Origin: Verticillium longisporum
Lineage: Eukaryota; Ascomycota; Sordariomycetes; Glomerellales; Plectosphaerellaceae
DNA length: 64,000 nt
Direction: 5' to 3'
Assembly: GCA_019188255.1 (NCBI GenBank)
Contig: JAETXT010000010.1
Span: 2,418,001-2,482,000 of the forward strand
Shown here in pieces: positions 45,673-57,300 of the stretch (its first letter is position 1; every line of letters begins with the position of its first letter). The position numbers and the translations under genes are program-made. The notes under the pieces are model-generated. The model was not told where the DNA came from. It did not search any database and was given only the letters and a program-made list of their open reading frames with translations.

Positions 45673-46696
45673 ATGCAAAGTTTCAGTATGATACTCACTC
45701 GCGCAGAGCTGCTCCCCTACAAGGAGGGCATTTACCTCTGGAAATATGTGCCGTCACTGGCACTCAGCATCATCTTTCTTTCCATCTTTGGCGTTCTCTC
45801 TCTCGCCCATACGTGGAGGATGTTCCAACACCGCTTGTGGTTTTGCCTGCCGTTTGTGGTTGGAGGCTATCGTAAGTATCTCATCGTTGTCGTGAGATGC
45901 CGTCCTCGGGACCCTATGTTGACAGAAGCGAACAGTCGAGGCCACCGGCTGCGTAGGCCGAGTCATAGCCCGAAACGGCACCAGCGGGCTCATGCCCTAC
46001 ATCATCCAGTCCATCTTCCTCCTCGTCCCGCCCTCGCTCTTCGCCGCGAGCATCTACATGGTCCTCGGCCGCATCATCCGCGGTCTCGGCCCCCGCGCCG
46101 TGGCCCTCTCCATCATTCGCCCTACATGGCTCACCAAGGTATTCGTCGTCGGCGACATCTCCGCCTTTGTCATCCAGGCCGGCGGCGCCGGCATGATGAC
46201 GAGTGCCACGCAGAAAGACCTGGGCAACACCACCGTCATCGTGGGCCTGTGTGTCCAGATAGCTTTCTTCGGCCTCTTCGTCCTGGCGGCCGTCATCTTC
46301 GACGTCAGGTACAGACGCGGCCGCGACGGCTTCAGCGCCGTCGACGCCGACACGGCGCAGCTGCGCGACGGGGCCGTCGCTGCCCGCCGCGAGCCGTTTG
46401 ACTGGGCGAAGCTCATGATGATGCTGTACGCCACGTCGGCGCTGATCCTCGTGCGCTGCACGTTTCGCATCATCGAGTACATCATGGGCCCCGAGGGCTA
46501 TCTCTTGTCCAACGAGTGGCCGCTTTTCGTGTTCGACCTGACGCTCATGGCGTTGGTCATGGCCATTTTCTTTGTCTGGTATCCTTCCAAGATCAAGCCG
46601 TTTCCCGTGACCGACCCGGTCGGTTTTGAGCTTGCCACAGAGACGAAGAAGAAGCGCAGTCTTGTCGGAAGAAGGACCTCTGGAGGAGTGGTGTAG
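45673..46696 (+). CDS. RTA1-like seven-helix membrane protein
   Basis: Exons 45673-45871 and 45936-46696 give 319 residues with seven hydrophobic helices. RTA1-family features: an N-terminal YLWKYVPSLALSIIFLSIFG helix, GCVGRVIARN after helix 2, LMPYIIQSIFLLVPPSLFAA, the conserved VFVVGDISAFVIQAGGAGM, and RCTFRIIEYIMGPEGYLLSNEW before the last helix. The C-terminus is short and basic (TKKKRSLVGRR). Yeast relatives (Rta1, Rsb1, Pug1, Rtm1) are linked to lipid translocation, sphingoid-base export and drug resistance at the plasma membrane. The transported lipid cannot be told from sequence. The intron has donor GTAAGT and acceptor AACAG. Confidence 0.92.
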
Positions 46697-47545
46697 GGCC
46701 GCAGGACTATCTAGAGTTCCTTGACGGACTCGGTCCTATGGGCAATTTTGTATCAGGAGGACCGGCAATTATGACGAGGAATCCCCTGCTGTTTGGTGGG
46801 GCGAGCTGATAGGTCTATCAAGTTTGACTTGGGCTGTAGCTAGATGGCGGGGGAGATTTGGTTTGTTAGACTTCTTTGAACTACAGGCTGAGTTCAACAG
46901 TCCTTGATGATGTTGCCCCTGGCGAGCAACAGCGCGGCCAACCGCTCTTGTAGCTTGTCATGCTTGCCCATTACCCAATGTTGCAAATAAAGATCCGAAA
47001 GAATCAAAAGTGAGACGCAGACAAGCGCAGGGGTACATCACCGTATACAGCCCCTTTTAAGGCTACGTCAACAGACAATAGTTCACGCTTCCACCTGTAG
47101 AACGAATTCAATACACTTCAGATCCCACGTCACATCATATGCCGTGGCCCAGTCCGTGTATGCCGCTCAAGGTTTGCCTCGTCCGGCCCTTAGCGCCGTC
47201 GTGCCAGCCGCTTGACCAACCACGAGCGCGCCTCCCGAGACGGTGTCTCATCCGCCGAAGCCGGGGGCCCGCCAGACCTCTTGCGGCACGATCGTACCTT
47301 TTCTAACCCCATCGGACAGGGCAGTAGAGCTGTCAAGGGCAGGATTCCTGGAGGGTTGGCGTCATGGGTGCAATCCGACTTTCCGGGGCATCTGGTTTCA
47401 GCAAGCATGGTGCTTCAGCATGACGACATGGAGTGTTGCGAAAAGGCATAAAACGACGACTGCCCGCAGGGTTGACCGGTTGGAGTCACGCCTATTCAAC
47501 ACTACAAAGTACAGCATTCAATCATCATCACACTCAAACTTCAAC
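46697..47545. other. Intergenic region upstream of paralog B
   Basis: No supported gene. A GCATAAAA TATA-like box near 47447 lies about 100 bases before the ATG of the next gene. Confidence 0.5.
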
Positions 47546-47884
47546 ATGGACTTTATCAAGAAAGTAGCCAAGTCGGGCAGCGCTGACAAGGGCGCCGGCG
47601 GCGACCAGGCTGCTGCAGGCAACCAGGACTATGCCGACAAGGGTACTTTAAGGCATTCACACGCTGTGAGATTGACAGTTGAGCTAACAAGAGCTCTAGC
47701 CTTTGACTTTGCCAGCAAGAAGTCGGGACACAACATTGATCGCAACACACAAGAGAAGATCACGGATGGCGGACGATCTGCCTATGAGAAGGCGACGGGG
47801 TAAGTATTCAGCTGTGACAAAGGCGTTTGGTACACTGACTAACGGCGACACAGTTCCAAGGTGTCGGACAAGATCTCGAACTGA
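47546..47884 (+). CDS. Hmp1-like small stress protein, paralog B (two introns)
   Basis: Exons 47546-47642, 47700-47799 and 47854-47884 give 75 residues. It shares with paralogs A and C the MDFIKKVA start, a Gly/Ala-rich linker, NQDYADKAFDFASKKSGH, RNTQEKITDGGRSAYEKATG and the SKVSDKISN tail. Introns interrupt the same two codons, in the same phases, as in paralog C, and exons 2 and 3 have the same lengths (100 and 31 nt). All of it is hydrophilic and probably cytosolic or nuclear. Expression under stress or in conidia is typical of the family, but here this is inference. Confidence 0.83.
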
Positions 47885-49103
47885 GGCGATTAGCAGTAGA
47901 GCCATAATTAAACATCTTCTCAACTGTTATGATTTGTCTCTAATTTGCCATGCAAACGCCCCATGCTGAGTTGCTGTACCATGTGACAGCCAGACTGACT
48001 ACACTTTTAGAACAAGATCTGCCAAGAGATCCGACGCAGGGTCCAAACTAAGGTAGGTAATACTGAGGATGCTAGGATCCCATCATTCGCGATACCATGA
48101 ACACCACACAAGATCGTACAGTCGATCCTAGGCAAGCTGAAGGAGACAGCCCAAATAGACCCCGCACATGTTGCCATTGCCATGCCACCTGACGACAAAA
48201 CGGCGGCCGTGATACCGCCCACTCCCGGCTCAAACGGATCGTGGCCGTCGCGAGAGACAGCCAAGGTTCAGCTCGACAGCCTCTAGCGGCCCGCCCAGTT
48301 CGGCCTCTCCCCCACTCTCTATATCCACAGCCACCTGTAATCTGCCTCCTTCGGGGATCAGTGCTGTGCTGTACATGTACATGGTAGGGAATGCTGAGCT
48401 TCGGGCTTGCTGCAGCACTGCACCGCTACACGGGCTCCACCGGCCGCAGCAATCCCGCGTGCATCACGATCACGATGCCCTCAAATCTGCCACTCACAGC
48501 CGAGATGGCCCGACCTACCCCGCAGCGATTAAGCTTCGGATTCAGCTGACACCATCGCGACCTACCCCTCCTCGTCCCTGCTGTTCCCTGTTGTCCCTAC
48601 TGTTCCCTGTTGTCCCTACTGTTCCCTGTTGTCCCTGCTCTTCCCTGTCGCTCCCTGATCTTCCCCTGCTCGTGGCCCCCCCTCCCGAGCTTCCCTGGCA
48701 GTGCTTGATGGCACACACACCAACGGGGAGAAGCTGGACCCTCCGTGCCGCCAGGTCTAGGACCCAGGACCCCTCCTCGTTGATATCCACCGTTCCGGTG
48801 GTGATGGGGGGGGCACCAACAACGGGCCCCTCCGTTCCCATCCTGCCTGGTTTTGGGAGGCCTGCCGTCTTTGGGACCTGGATGGACCCTCATTGAGCTA
48901 CTGACTACCTGCGTGCCTTTTCTGTTTCGAGCTACCTGGGCTTGTCTGGCGTGAGGTGGTGAGTGGGTTGGCTATATAATTATCTCCCTCATCACCTTCC
49001 CCGCCACCATCCCTCTTCTGCCCACCTCGACACATCGCCAGCAGCATCATCATCTACAACAAAAAAACCACCTTCACCCCAAAACCCAACACTCTTCTTC
49101 ACC
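47885..49103. other. Intergenic region upstream of paralog C
   Basis: No supported gene. Holds the 19-bp tandem repeat at 48582-48638, several CCCCT stress-element-like sites (about 48566, 48664, 48769, 48826) and TATATAAT at 48973-48980, 131 bases before the paralog C ATG. Confidence 0.55.
48582..48638. repeat. Three tandem copies of a 19-bp unit
   Basis: TGTTCCCTGTTGTCCCTAC occurs three times without gaps (48582-48600, 48601-48619, 48620-48638, the last with one change), with degenerate TTCCCTG pieces after it. A minisatellite between paralogs B and C. Confidence 0.9.
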
Positions 49104-49619
49104 ATGGATTTCCTCAAGAAGGCCGCCGAGTCCATCTCCAGCAGCAGCAACAACAACAACAACAACAACCAGCAGCAGCAGCAGCAGGGTAACAACAACA
49201 ACAACAACAACGCCAGCGGCAGCACCCAGCAGCCCCAGCAGCAGCAGCAGACCGACGACTACGGCGACAAGGGTACGTTTCCTCACACATGGCTCTTCGG
49301 GCCACCCACCTGTCCTCGCCCCCCTCCACAGTCTCGTCCCAGCCGTGTCAAGCATCAGCCAACTGACTTCCACCCCCCGCAGCCTTCGCCGCCCTCGCCG
49401 CCAAGACCGGCTACTCCCTCGGCCGCGACACCCAGGAGAAGATCACCGACGCCGGCCGCGGCGCCTTTGAGAAGGCCTCCGGGTACGTCTCACCTCCTCC
49501 TTCCCAGGCCCGGGCATGACAGACCGGTCACGGGAAAGGAAGAACGAAAGAGCAAAGCTCGTGAACGCGAGACTAACAACCACAACAGCCAGAAGGTCCC
49601 CGAGAAGTTCTCCAACTAA
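49104..49619 (+). CDS. Hmp1-like small stress protein, paralog C with Asn/Gln-rich insert
   Basis: Exons 49104-49272, 49383-49482 and 49589-49619 give 99 residues. The start MDFLKKAAESISSSS leads into alternating Asn and Gln runs encoded by AAC and CAG repeats (about residues 16-48), then the family core TDDYGDKAFAALAAKTGYSL, RDTQEKITDAGRGAFEKASG and QKVPEKFSN. The insert accounts for its extra length over paralogs A and B. Exon 2 and 3 lengths and intron phases equal those of paralog B. A TATATAAT box lies 131 bases upstream. The Asn/Gln stretch is of the kind that can aggregate or mediate condensates, but there is no direct evidence of that here. Confidence 0.85.
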   Translation: MDFLKKAAESISSSSNNNNNNNQQQQQQGNNNNNNNASGSTQQPQQQQQTDDYGDKGTFPHTWLFGPPTCPRPPPQSRPSRVKHQPTDFHPPQPSPPSPPRPATPSAATPRRRSPTPAAAPLRRPPGTSHLLLPRPGHDRPVTGKEERKSKARERETNNHNSQKVPEKFSN

Positions 49620-50928
49620 AGCATCTCCTCGCTGGGCATGATGATGATGATGATGATGAAGAGGCACGGGATAGATACGCTGTCGTAATGGATACCACTC
49701 TTGAAACCTCACTTTCGTTTACCGAGACTTTGCCCGTTGCCGTTGCCTTCTGAAGCTTCCTGCGACCTCGTGCCAAGCCATGACCAAAAAGAGCTGTCCG
49801 CAAGGATGCGTCCTGTCTGTAAGCGTACTGATCGGGCCGTCACAACTTGGCGAAAAGGTACCCACAAGGCCGCAGGCCGCATTCGGCAGGTATGACGCTG
49901 GATTGCTCAAGAGGCCGGCGGCGTGAATGCTCACCAGCGGCGTGGGCCCCCGTCAGAGACACCGTCACGGTTCATGCATCTGGAACTGGAATCTATTGCT
50001 GCCCTGGCCTTTGCATCCAAACGTCATCTACCATCGGTTCGGCGCGTCTGGTTGCATCAGTAGCATGAGCTCTTACTGTCACAGGGACAACTGTTGCTGC
50101 AGATGAGCATGGGTTCTTCTAATCTCTATCTGCAGAAAGGTAAACATCATGACGACAAAAAACCGGCCCTGCCAGACCGCAAACACCTCAGATGCCAAAC
50201 GCCCGCCAAATCCATACATCGCACAATACGTGTCAACCCGAACTGCCGTCGTGCCCTGGCGCACAAACGGAAACCGTCCACGAAGAAATCCACGGCCATG
50301 AGGAAGCGGCGCAGGTTGCCTCTATTACCGAACGCCATGTCGCAGTGTCTCTCCGTCCAGGTGCCTGGGTCATGTAGTGCTCCCTTGCCAGGATCATGCA
50401 CACGCCTGAAGAAAAACAAAGCACCCCGAATGCTATGCGGCCTCTCCGACTGGTGATAAAACGTCGTCTGTCGCTCCCATCGCAATTTGATGAACAGGCA
50501 TCGTGAGCCTGTAATAGCACTCGACCCTCGTCCGCTCTTGCTTCCATTGCAAAAATGCCCTCTTCCGATACCAATATGTCTGCGAGTTCGACATGCGGCA
50601 TGTCATTTGCAGATATAAGGCTGTCTGTTGCCGCCCATACGACCCGGTTGCGACGAGCCTCTCGCAATGCCTGTAGAAAGTGCAGCCACCTCATGACCGT
50701 GTGTCATCAACATTTGCAAAGTGAAGATGAGAAAAGGCCAGAAGGAGAAGTAGGGTCGCGACAACGGAACAGGCATTGGGCGTAGGAGCTCGTGGAGATC
50801 TGGCTCTCCGGGAAATGGTGTCGAAGCCCAGCCCCAAGTGATTCCGCATCCTCCACAGGAACGTCAGCGCCAGCGCCAGCGTTAACTTTTGCATCCTCGC
50901 TCCCGAGATTGCCGGCAGGCGCATCCTC
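49620..50928. other. Intergenic region between convergent genes
   Basis: A (GAT)n microsatellite at about 49638-49658 follows paralog C. The rest holds only short overlapping frames with no family features. Confidence 0.5.
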
Positions 50929-52629
50929 CTAACCGCGGGTGTTGGCTGCGGTGGCAGAGGCTCCCTTCGGGTTGAGGTCAACGATGAAATCCCAGCCACC
51001 TGTTCAAGTCAGTCAGCAGAGGCTCACGGAGCTAGAGGGGGAAGAGACATACCACTGGCAAGGTTCTCCGCTGTCGTCTCGAGCAGGATAATTCGGCGCT
51101 TGTTACAGTATGACGTCTTGTCGAGAATATCAACCTTGAGCTTGCGATCGGCGAGATCCGTAACGGGCTTTTCAAACATTTCCGAGAGAGCCTCCACCGC
51201 CATTTCAAGGTCCTTTTGGTTGTCCTCAAAGATGGCCGTCAGGTTGTTGCGCGCGAGATAGAAAGCAAAGGCGTAGGTCCACTTGAGTGTTTGGCGGCAC
51301 GTCTGGAGCGTCTGGGACGCCGAGTTGAGATACTGGACCTCGATCCATGACATGCCAGACTCCTTCTGCAGCTGCACCATCTTCTTTTCCGTCTTGTGGT
51401 AAATGTCCTTGTCGAGCTTGGCCGACTGCTCGTGGTTCGCATAGCGGTTGTAGTAGTGAAGGTAGCGCTCTAGCGACACGCGTGACTTGGCCTGCGCATC
51501 ACGGGCATCGGTGCCGCTCTTCTCTTCGAAGCGGTTGCAGTTGTACCAGCTCGTGCCGTGTTCGGACCACAGACCCATGCACATCCAGCAGAACTCGTGC
51601 TTGCACTTTCTGCACGTCATGTGGTTGCAGCCTCCATTCTTCTCGATGGTGCTGTTACAGCGGGGGCACTCCTTGGTGTTGGCCGAAATCCAGTTTGCCG
51701 TTTCCGAATCGTCCGCGCACTTCTTCAGCCACAGCTTGACCAGGCTGCAAGGGGCCGGCTGGTGATCAGTCAGGATGCAGCCGAAGCAGAACCGGTGGCC
51801 ACAGGCGCAGGCCACCGTGGGGACTACCTTGTCGAGATCCTTCTTCTTGACGCCGCACTCAACGGCGTTGACACAGTCTGGTGCTGGGCACCACTTGAGA
51901 GCATCCTTGTCTTCCACATAGGTCCTGTTCAGCAGTTCCTTATACCGCCCGCTCAGTTCGGGTGTCACGAGGATGTCGAGCGACTTGGAATCGAGAATCC
52001 GGCCGCAACGGTCAGCGGGGCACTGGATGCGCGCCGCCTCGCCCTCCTCCCTGATCTTCTGGTTCAGGTAGTGTCGGTAGCAAGCGACGCAGTATCGGTG
52101 ACCACATTTCATGGCGAATGTCTCAAGGCTGGCATCGTCCTCACAGCAAATGTCGCACATAAATCCGGGTATGACCTCGAGTCGTGGAGGGCCAGTTACG
52201 TTTGTGCCGAGTCCTGCCGCTTCGAGAACCTTGTTCGGCCTGTCCATGTAGTCCTCGATCAATCTCTCCTTGTTCCAGCGGAAGTGTCGTAACAAGATGG
52301 CCACATCTTCCTTGCGAAGGTTAAGGATCATGTTGACCTCGTCAATCATGTCATCTTGTTGTCGTTGAATGTCCGTAGGCTCATACACCTTGTAGGATAT
52401 ATCGTAGGCAACCTTCTTCTTGTTCTCGGTGTCTTGGTTTACGCCAAAGTCAGGGTCTTCTTCGTCAAACTCATCTTCAAAGTCTAAAGGCGGAAGAAGG
52501 TCAGCTACAGGCGGTCGAGATGCAAAGGGTTGGCTGGGGGCGGGCGGACGTACTTTCGTTGTCGTCGGAGAACTCCTGCATCTCCTCATCACTCGACATG
52601 GCAGACATGAAGTCTTCCTCGGAATCCAT
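50929..52629 (-). CDS. Ariadne-type RBR E3 ubiquitin ligase
   Basis: Exons 52629-52554, 52483-51053 and 50999-50929 give 525 residues. An acidic N-terminus (MDSEEDFMSAMSSDEEMQEF, DEFDEEDPDFG) precedes a UBA-like segment (about 80-130), RING1 (CDICCEDD to CPADRC), IBR (WCPAPDC to PCSLVKLWLKKC) and RING2 (CPRCNSTIEKNGGCNHMTC). The Cys in NGGCNHMTC is the one that takes ubiquitin as a thioester before transfer. A helical Ariadne domain follows (YYNRYANHEQSAKL, WTYAFAFYLARNN). In yeast and animals these ligases act with UbcH7-type E2 enzymes and cullin complexes. A read-through frame extends beyond 52629, but the acidic exon 1 is the family-typical start. A 53-nt last intron leads to a 23-codon tail (GGWDFIVDLNPKG). 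Confidence 0.93.
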
Positions 52630-53950
52630 GCCGTTGGTGGCGGGTGTTGGCGGGGCTTGTGGTTGCAGCGTGGCAGCTGAGGCGATCCTCTTATGGGGGG
52701 TGCTACAGCAGGCTGGGAGGGGATCGTCGCCTCAGCGGCCTTTCGCTTCCTCGTCGTGGGAGGAATGGTGGCGGCCGCGAGGGGTGTGATTGGGAACGGC
52801 GGGCGAGGGTGGAGTGTGGAAGGCGTGATGGGTAGCCCACAAGAAAACGGGCCAGAGATGATGCTATTCGACACAAAGACTTCCTAAGCCGTGGTCGAGG
52901 ATTGAGGGGTTGTGTGACTCGAGCGGGGAGGCAAGCAAAGGCGAACCAAGTCCCAACGTCACTTGCTGGTAGAGTACTGCGTTGTTGCGCTGGCCAGGTT
53001 TTGATAGACAGGGACGAAGGGGGCGAAAGGCACTGTTGATATGCTTATGAATCGAGTTGGTGAAATAGGAGGATGCCGATGGAAGTTGAAGACCAGATCC
53101 AGGTTCAGATGGGGGAAGCAGTCGCGTTGGTGCCTCGTATGGTATCGATAAGGTGAGAGGCCCCGGGGCTCGGGTGTGGTGTCAAGGTGTGTCGGGTGCG
53201 GCTGGTGCGGCCTCAAATCAGGCTTGCCAGGCTGATGGCGGCCTATGGGCCAGTGGAGGCTCGAACCCAGCCGGTCGGGCACAGGGCGAATGACGCGGGA
53301 AGGGGGGCAAGGGGCGTCAGGCGATGCCGTGACTGGACAGCACAGGGGCAAGGGACATGTGACCCGCTTTGGAGACCCGGGGATACTTCGGGTGCAAGCA
53401 TGGGCTTTCCTTTTGGTTCAGTCATGCATGGAAAGAGTGCCACCACCAGCCCTATGGCGGCGATACCGCTGATGCCTATCTACATACCTACCTTCCCTAG
53501 ATAGCCGCTTGGGTAAGTATTTACGCAGGTGGTATCTCACCTCAACTTGGGCTGGCTCGGGCACTGATGCAGTGACGTTTGCATCGAGAAAAAACAACAG
53601 ACAGGGACAGTAGTCGCTGTTCGTGGGCTTCATTGATTCATGGTTTCATTGACAACCCTTGCATGATGATAATTCAAAGTCCAACCAGCCGATCCTCCCT
53701 CCCTGCACGCCTAACTCCTACATGTAAAGGCATTGACTCCTGTCCATCGCAGAAAAGATGCTGTCCATCCGACAGACTTGGGTATAATACAAAATCCTTT
53801 CACTTCAACAAGACGCCCACTCCAAGACACATGCATGGCATCCTGCATTTGCGAACCGGCACAATACCAGTTCTCCGTCTATACGTGGGTGTCATCGCGT
53901 GTAGACACTCGGTTCATCTGTCTTCCAAGACTTGTTGTCCAGTCTTGGCC
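52630..53950. other. Intergenic region
   Basis: Between the RBR ligase start and the EXO1 3' end, both on the minus strand. Only short overlapping frames; nothing recognised. Confidence 0.5.
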
Positions 53951-56512
53951 TCAAGCATACAAGAATCGTGAGAGGTTCAGGCTTGCGTTGCCGCTATCTT
54001 CGTCACCCACGATGCCGCCATGCTTGTCGTCGTCCAGGTCATTTTCCTCGTCGCTATCAGGGATCATGTCTTCACTACCCACTGGCCTATTGAGAGCCTC
54101 AACCTCATCAAGATCAACCTTGGGCAGAGGGACAAAAGAGGGATTGACAGGCAATGCCATGACGCCGGTTCGCTGGTTGCGCCTCTTAGGGCTAGCCTTT
54201 GGCGATCGAGGTCGGTTGTGCGTCATCTGTTTGCGGGAGAGGGCGCGCTCGCCAATGCGTTGTAGTGGCGTTAAATGTTGCTTCTTCAAAGCCTGGGTGA
54301 TCGTGGGCTGGGTGGCAGATTGTGTCGCTGAAAAGGCAACAGAAGAGGCAGCAGTCGACGGTGCCCCAGTCGACGGTGTGAAGACAGATGCTGCTTGCGA
54401 CCTGGCCGACGCTGGCGAGCCAGCAGTCGTGGCTGATCGTGTCTGGTTGTAGGCGAATGACTGTAGCGAACGAAGCGGAGTGCTTTTGGGTGGCTCAGGG
54501 ACGAGGCTCTGGCCTTGGCTCTCATCCTGTGTTTCGACCACAAAGGACTCAACTGTGCTTGTTTGCGTGTTTGCAAGTTTGTCGTCCCGGGTGCTGAACT
54601 GGCTGTCCTTCGTGGTTGTTGCGTCCGAGGACTGTGATGGGGATTCCTCAAAAACGGTAATGGACCGTTGGGGTTTAGATGGTACTCGCCATCCGTCGAT
54701 ATCTGGTAGGTTCATCAAAGCCTCGTCGATAGAATCGTCCGAGAACAAGTACGAGTCCTTTCGCGCTGCCTTCTTCTCGATCTTGGGGAAAAACTTGCTC
54801 CGATGCCCAGCCTCAGGAGCACATTGGCCAGCATCCTTGTCGGAGCAGAGACGGGCCTTCTTGGGTGGGCCTTGCGTCGTTCCCATCATCAACGCATCAA
54901 TCTCTGCAGCAGTCGTGGGAGGGATGATAGAGCTCTGGCGACGAGAGGATTCGGAAGAACTGCTGCTGGCTCGCGAAAGCAGAGCCCCCGCCGGTTCGCT
55001 GCGTCTGCGCAATGCTCTTGGAGACGTTGAAGTGGTGGCAGACTGCACTCGCCGGGTGCTGGGAGCAGCAGCACGAGTTGTAGCCTCGTCGAGGTACGGT
55101 CGAGGCAACGGGAAAACGCGGGGCACCTGGCCGTTCTGGGTGAGTGCAGCGACTCGCTGCGGGTCGACAGAGAAGCAGTTGGGATCCATGGCGCCCATGG
55201 GTATCCGCCCACGGCTTTTGAAATAGGAGTCAATCGGCTTCGCCGGCGTGTTGCTCCCGGTACGAGAGGCTGCCATCGCAGCTGTCGAGGCGGTAGGGGA
55301 GGCTGTAGGGCGAGCAACCGTTTGAGAGTGGCGACGCTTCGACTCGGGCATCGCAGCAGGGATGATGGGCATCTTGGTCATTGGGTTCAGATCTCCAGTC
55401 GCTACACCCCTCGCAATGGCAGGCTCGACAAATGCGCCAATGAAGGGCATATCATTGACACCTTGTCCTTCCTCTGGCTCTGTCAAGAAAACAAGTTCCT
55501 TCTTCTTGGGACAGTAGACTCGTTGGTACAAGAATGTCAGCTCGGCCTTGGTAAAGTTGGCAAGATAGTCCTCCGACACACGATGCTTTGCTTCGAACTG
55601 CATCATGCGGACAAGACGTTCAGGTGTCTTGTGCTGTCGAACCATGCGGTATGCCGTCTTCAAGCCCATGTTACTAACACCGGCAAGATAATCGCAGCCG
55701 CTCAAGATGGCCATGCGTCGAAACTCGGCGTCCGTCCATCCAGTAAGGGAGATCTCTCGGCAGGCGGCAAAGTCACGGCGATTGATTTCGATGCAGTTGC
55801 CGTACTGGTCGAGCTTGGTCAACAGTCGCTTGCAGCCAAACACCAATAAATCAGAGTCTTCTGACAAGATGCCATCAATGATTCCTTGACGCTCGAGGTA
55901 GACGAGCTGCGAGTCGGCCTCGTATGGGGCCACGACGTACTCGACGTGGATCTTCTTCAGCTCATCGATGAGGTTGCGAGCCATCTCGGGGGTAACGTCA
56001 ATAGATTTTTGAAATTCCGCAAAGGCCTGTGAATTTTTGCCGGCTTTCAGAAGTTCCAATCCCAGCTTCTTGCTGTCGTCTCTGCGTTTGGCACGAGAGC
56101 CTTCAGTCATCGCTTTGCTGGGGAGGAAGTCGCCGTCGAAGACAAGGTAAGGCGGGACACCGAAATGGCGCAGCATGCGTACACGGTGCATGGCAAAGTC
56201 GACATATCTGTTACGATTGGATCAGCAAGGCGGAAAGGGTAAGGCGAGGAGTGGCGTGACTGACTTGCGGGTGGGCTTGCCTTGGGCCAGCTCGAGGGCA
56301 CAGGCGATGGCCCCACGATGAAGCCAGCCATAGGCATCGACACCAAGCGTCTCGCCGGATAGCTTCTTCAGTTCAGTTGGTCTGTGGATTGACTTGAGTA
56401 AGGGAAGTAGTCCTGTGCCAGGTAAAAATTAGCATAGTTGGTCTCGAGGGTGTCTGATGCCTTGAGAAGCAGGGTTGAATGGTGCGGGGCCTGTATTACC
56501 AGAGACGCCCAT
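53951..56512 (-). CDS. EXO1: Exonuclease 1 (Rad2/XPG family 5'-3' exonuclease)
   Basis: Exons 56512-56500, 56412-56265 and 56207-53951 give 805 residues. Acts in mismatch repair, double-strand break resection and telomere processing in the nucleus. The first exon is only 13 nt (MGVSG across the junction). N region: LGVDAYGWLHRGA with metal ligand Asp30, VFDGD with Asp78. I region: VAPYEADSQLVYLE and SEDSDLLVFGC, then SGCDYLAGVSNMGLKTA (helix-hairpin-helix). This catalytic core covers about residues 1-350 and looks complete. The remaining half is low-complexity, Ser/Thr/Pro-rich and charged, as in other fungal Exo1, where it binds mismatch-repair partners; TQPTITQAL near residue 690 may be a PCNA or MutL contact. 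Divergent from TMA16. Confidence 0.95.
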
Positions 56513-57300
56513 TGTCACGATTGACAAGCCCAACAATGACGCAGTCGTATGTAGAATGGGCTATCAAAAGGACCGACGCCCAGTTGCGCAAGGCAAGCAA
56601 GCCTACAATGCACGAAGAATAACCCAAGACCCATCCGATGTCGTCAGAATTGTGATTCGGCAGGTCTCGTTGTGGGTGTCTGAACGGCCGAGGTCGAGAT
56701 GGGGATTGTTATGGTCTACGCGAGCTGGAGGATCCGAAAGTAAACAAAAGGATGCAGAGGCGAGATGAACGTGGCGGATGGCGAAGGCGAATGCTCAAGT
56801 AGACGAAGTACTGAAGATGAAGGAGAGCTGGAGGTTGGAAATTACAGAAGCAGCAAGAGGCAGGCCAGTTGATCAGGAGCAGGCGAAGCTTTGGATGCAG
56901 TCTTACCACGAATGTTGGGACGCGGGTCTCATCGCGTCTGCGGGCCCTGTCTGAAGGCTCACCCACGGTCTATCGCGCCTGGCGTCTGGTCGTGTGGAGT
57001 GTGAATTCCTACGCGACCTCGGATAGGTCTAGCGCGTGTGCACGGTCCATACGAGAAGCCGCAGCGTCATGTCAAGTGCAACCCGCCGCCGAGAAGCCTT
57101 CTCTCGCTATCGCATCTCTTATCGCCCCGCATCTGCAGAACCCCACCAGAATTTTCAGATCCCTGAGATCTTCACCGTCCATCTCAACTCATCGAGGACG
57201 CCCTAACGACTTGCGACGTCGACGGAGCTTGCGATTTACATGAAACTGTCAACCAACCTTCTCACATACGATCACTTGGTTCAATATCTCCCTTGACGTC
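56513..57300. promoter_or_regulatory. Divergent intergenic region between EXO1 and TMA16
   Basis: 788 bases between two start codons; must contain both promoters. No TATA box or repeated motif seen. Short frames here have no family features. Confidence 0.5.

Noticed and set aside
48963..49619. A 218-codon frame through paralog C
   Set aside because: It reads through both introns and leaves the conserved frame after exon 1; the spliced paralog matches A and B exactly.
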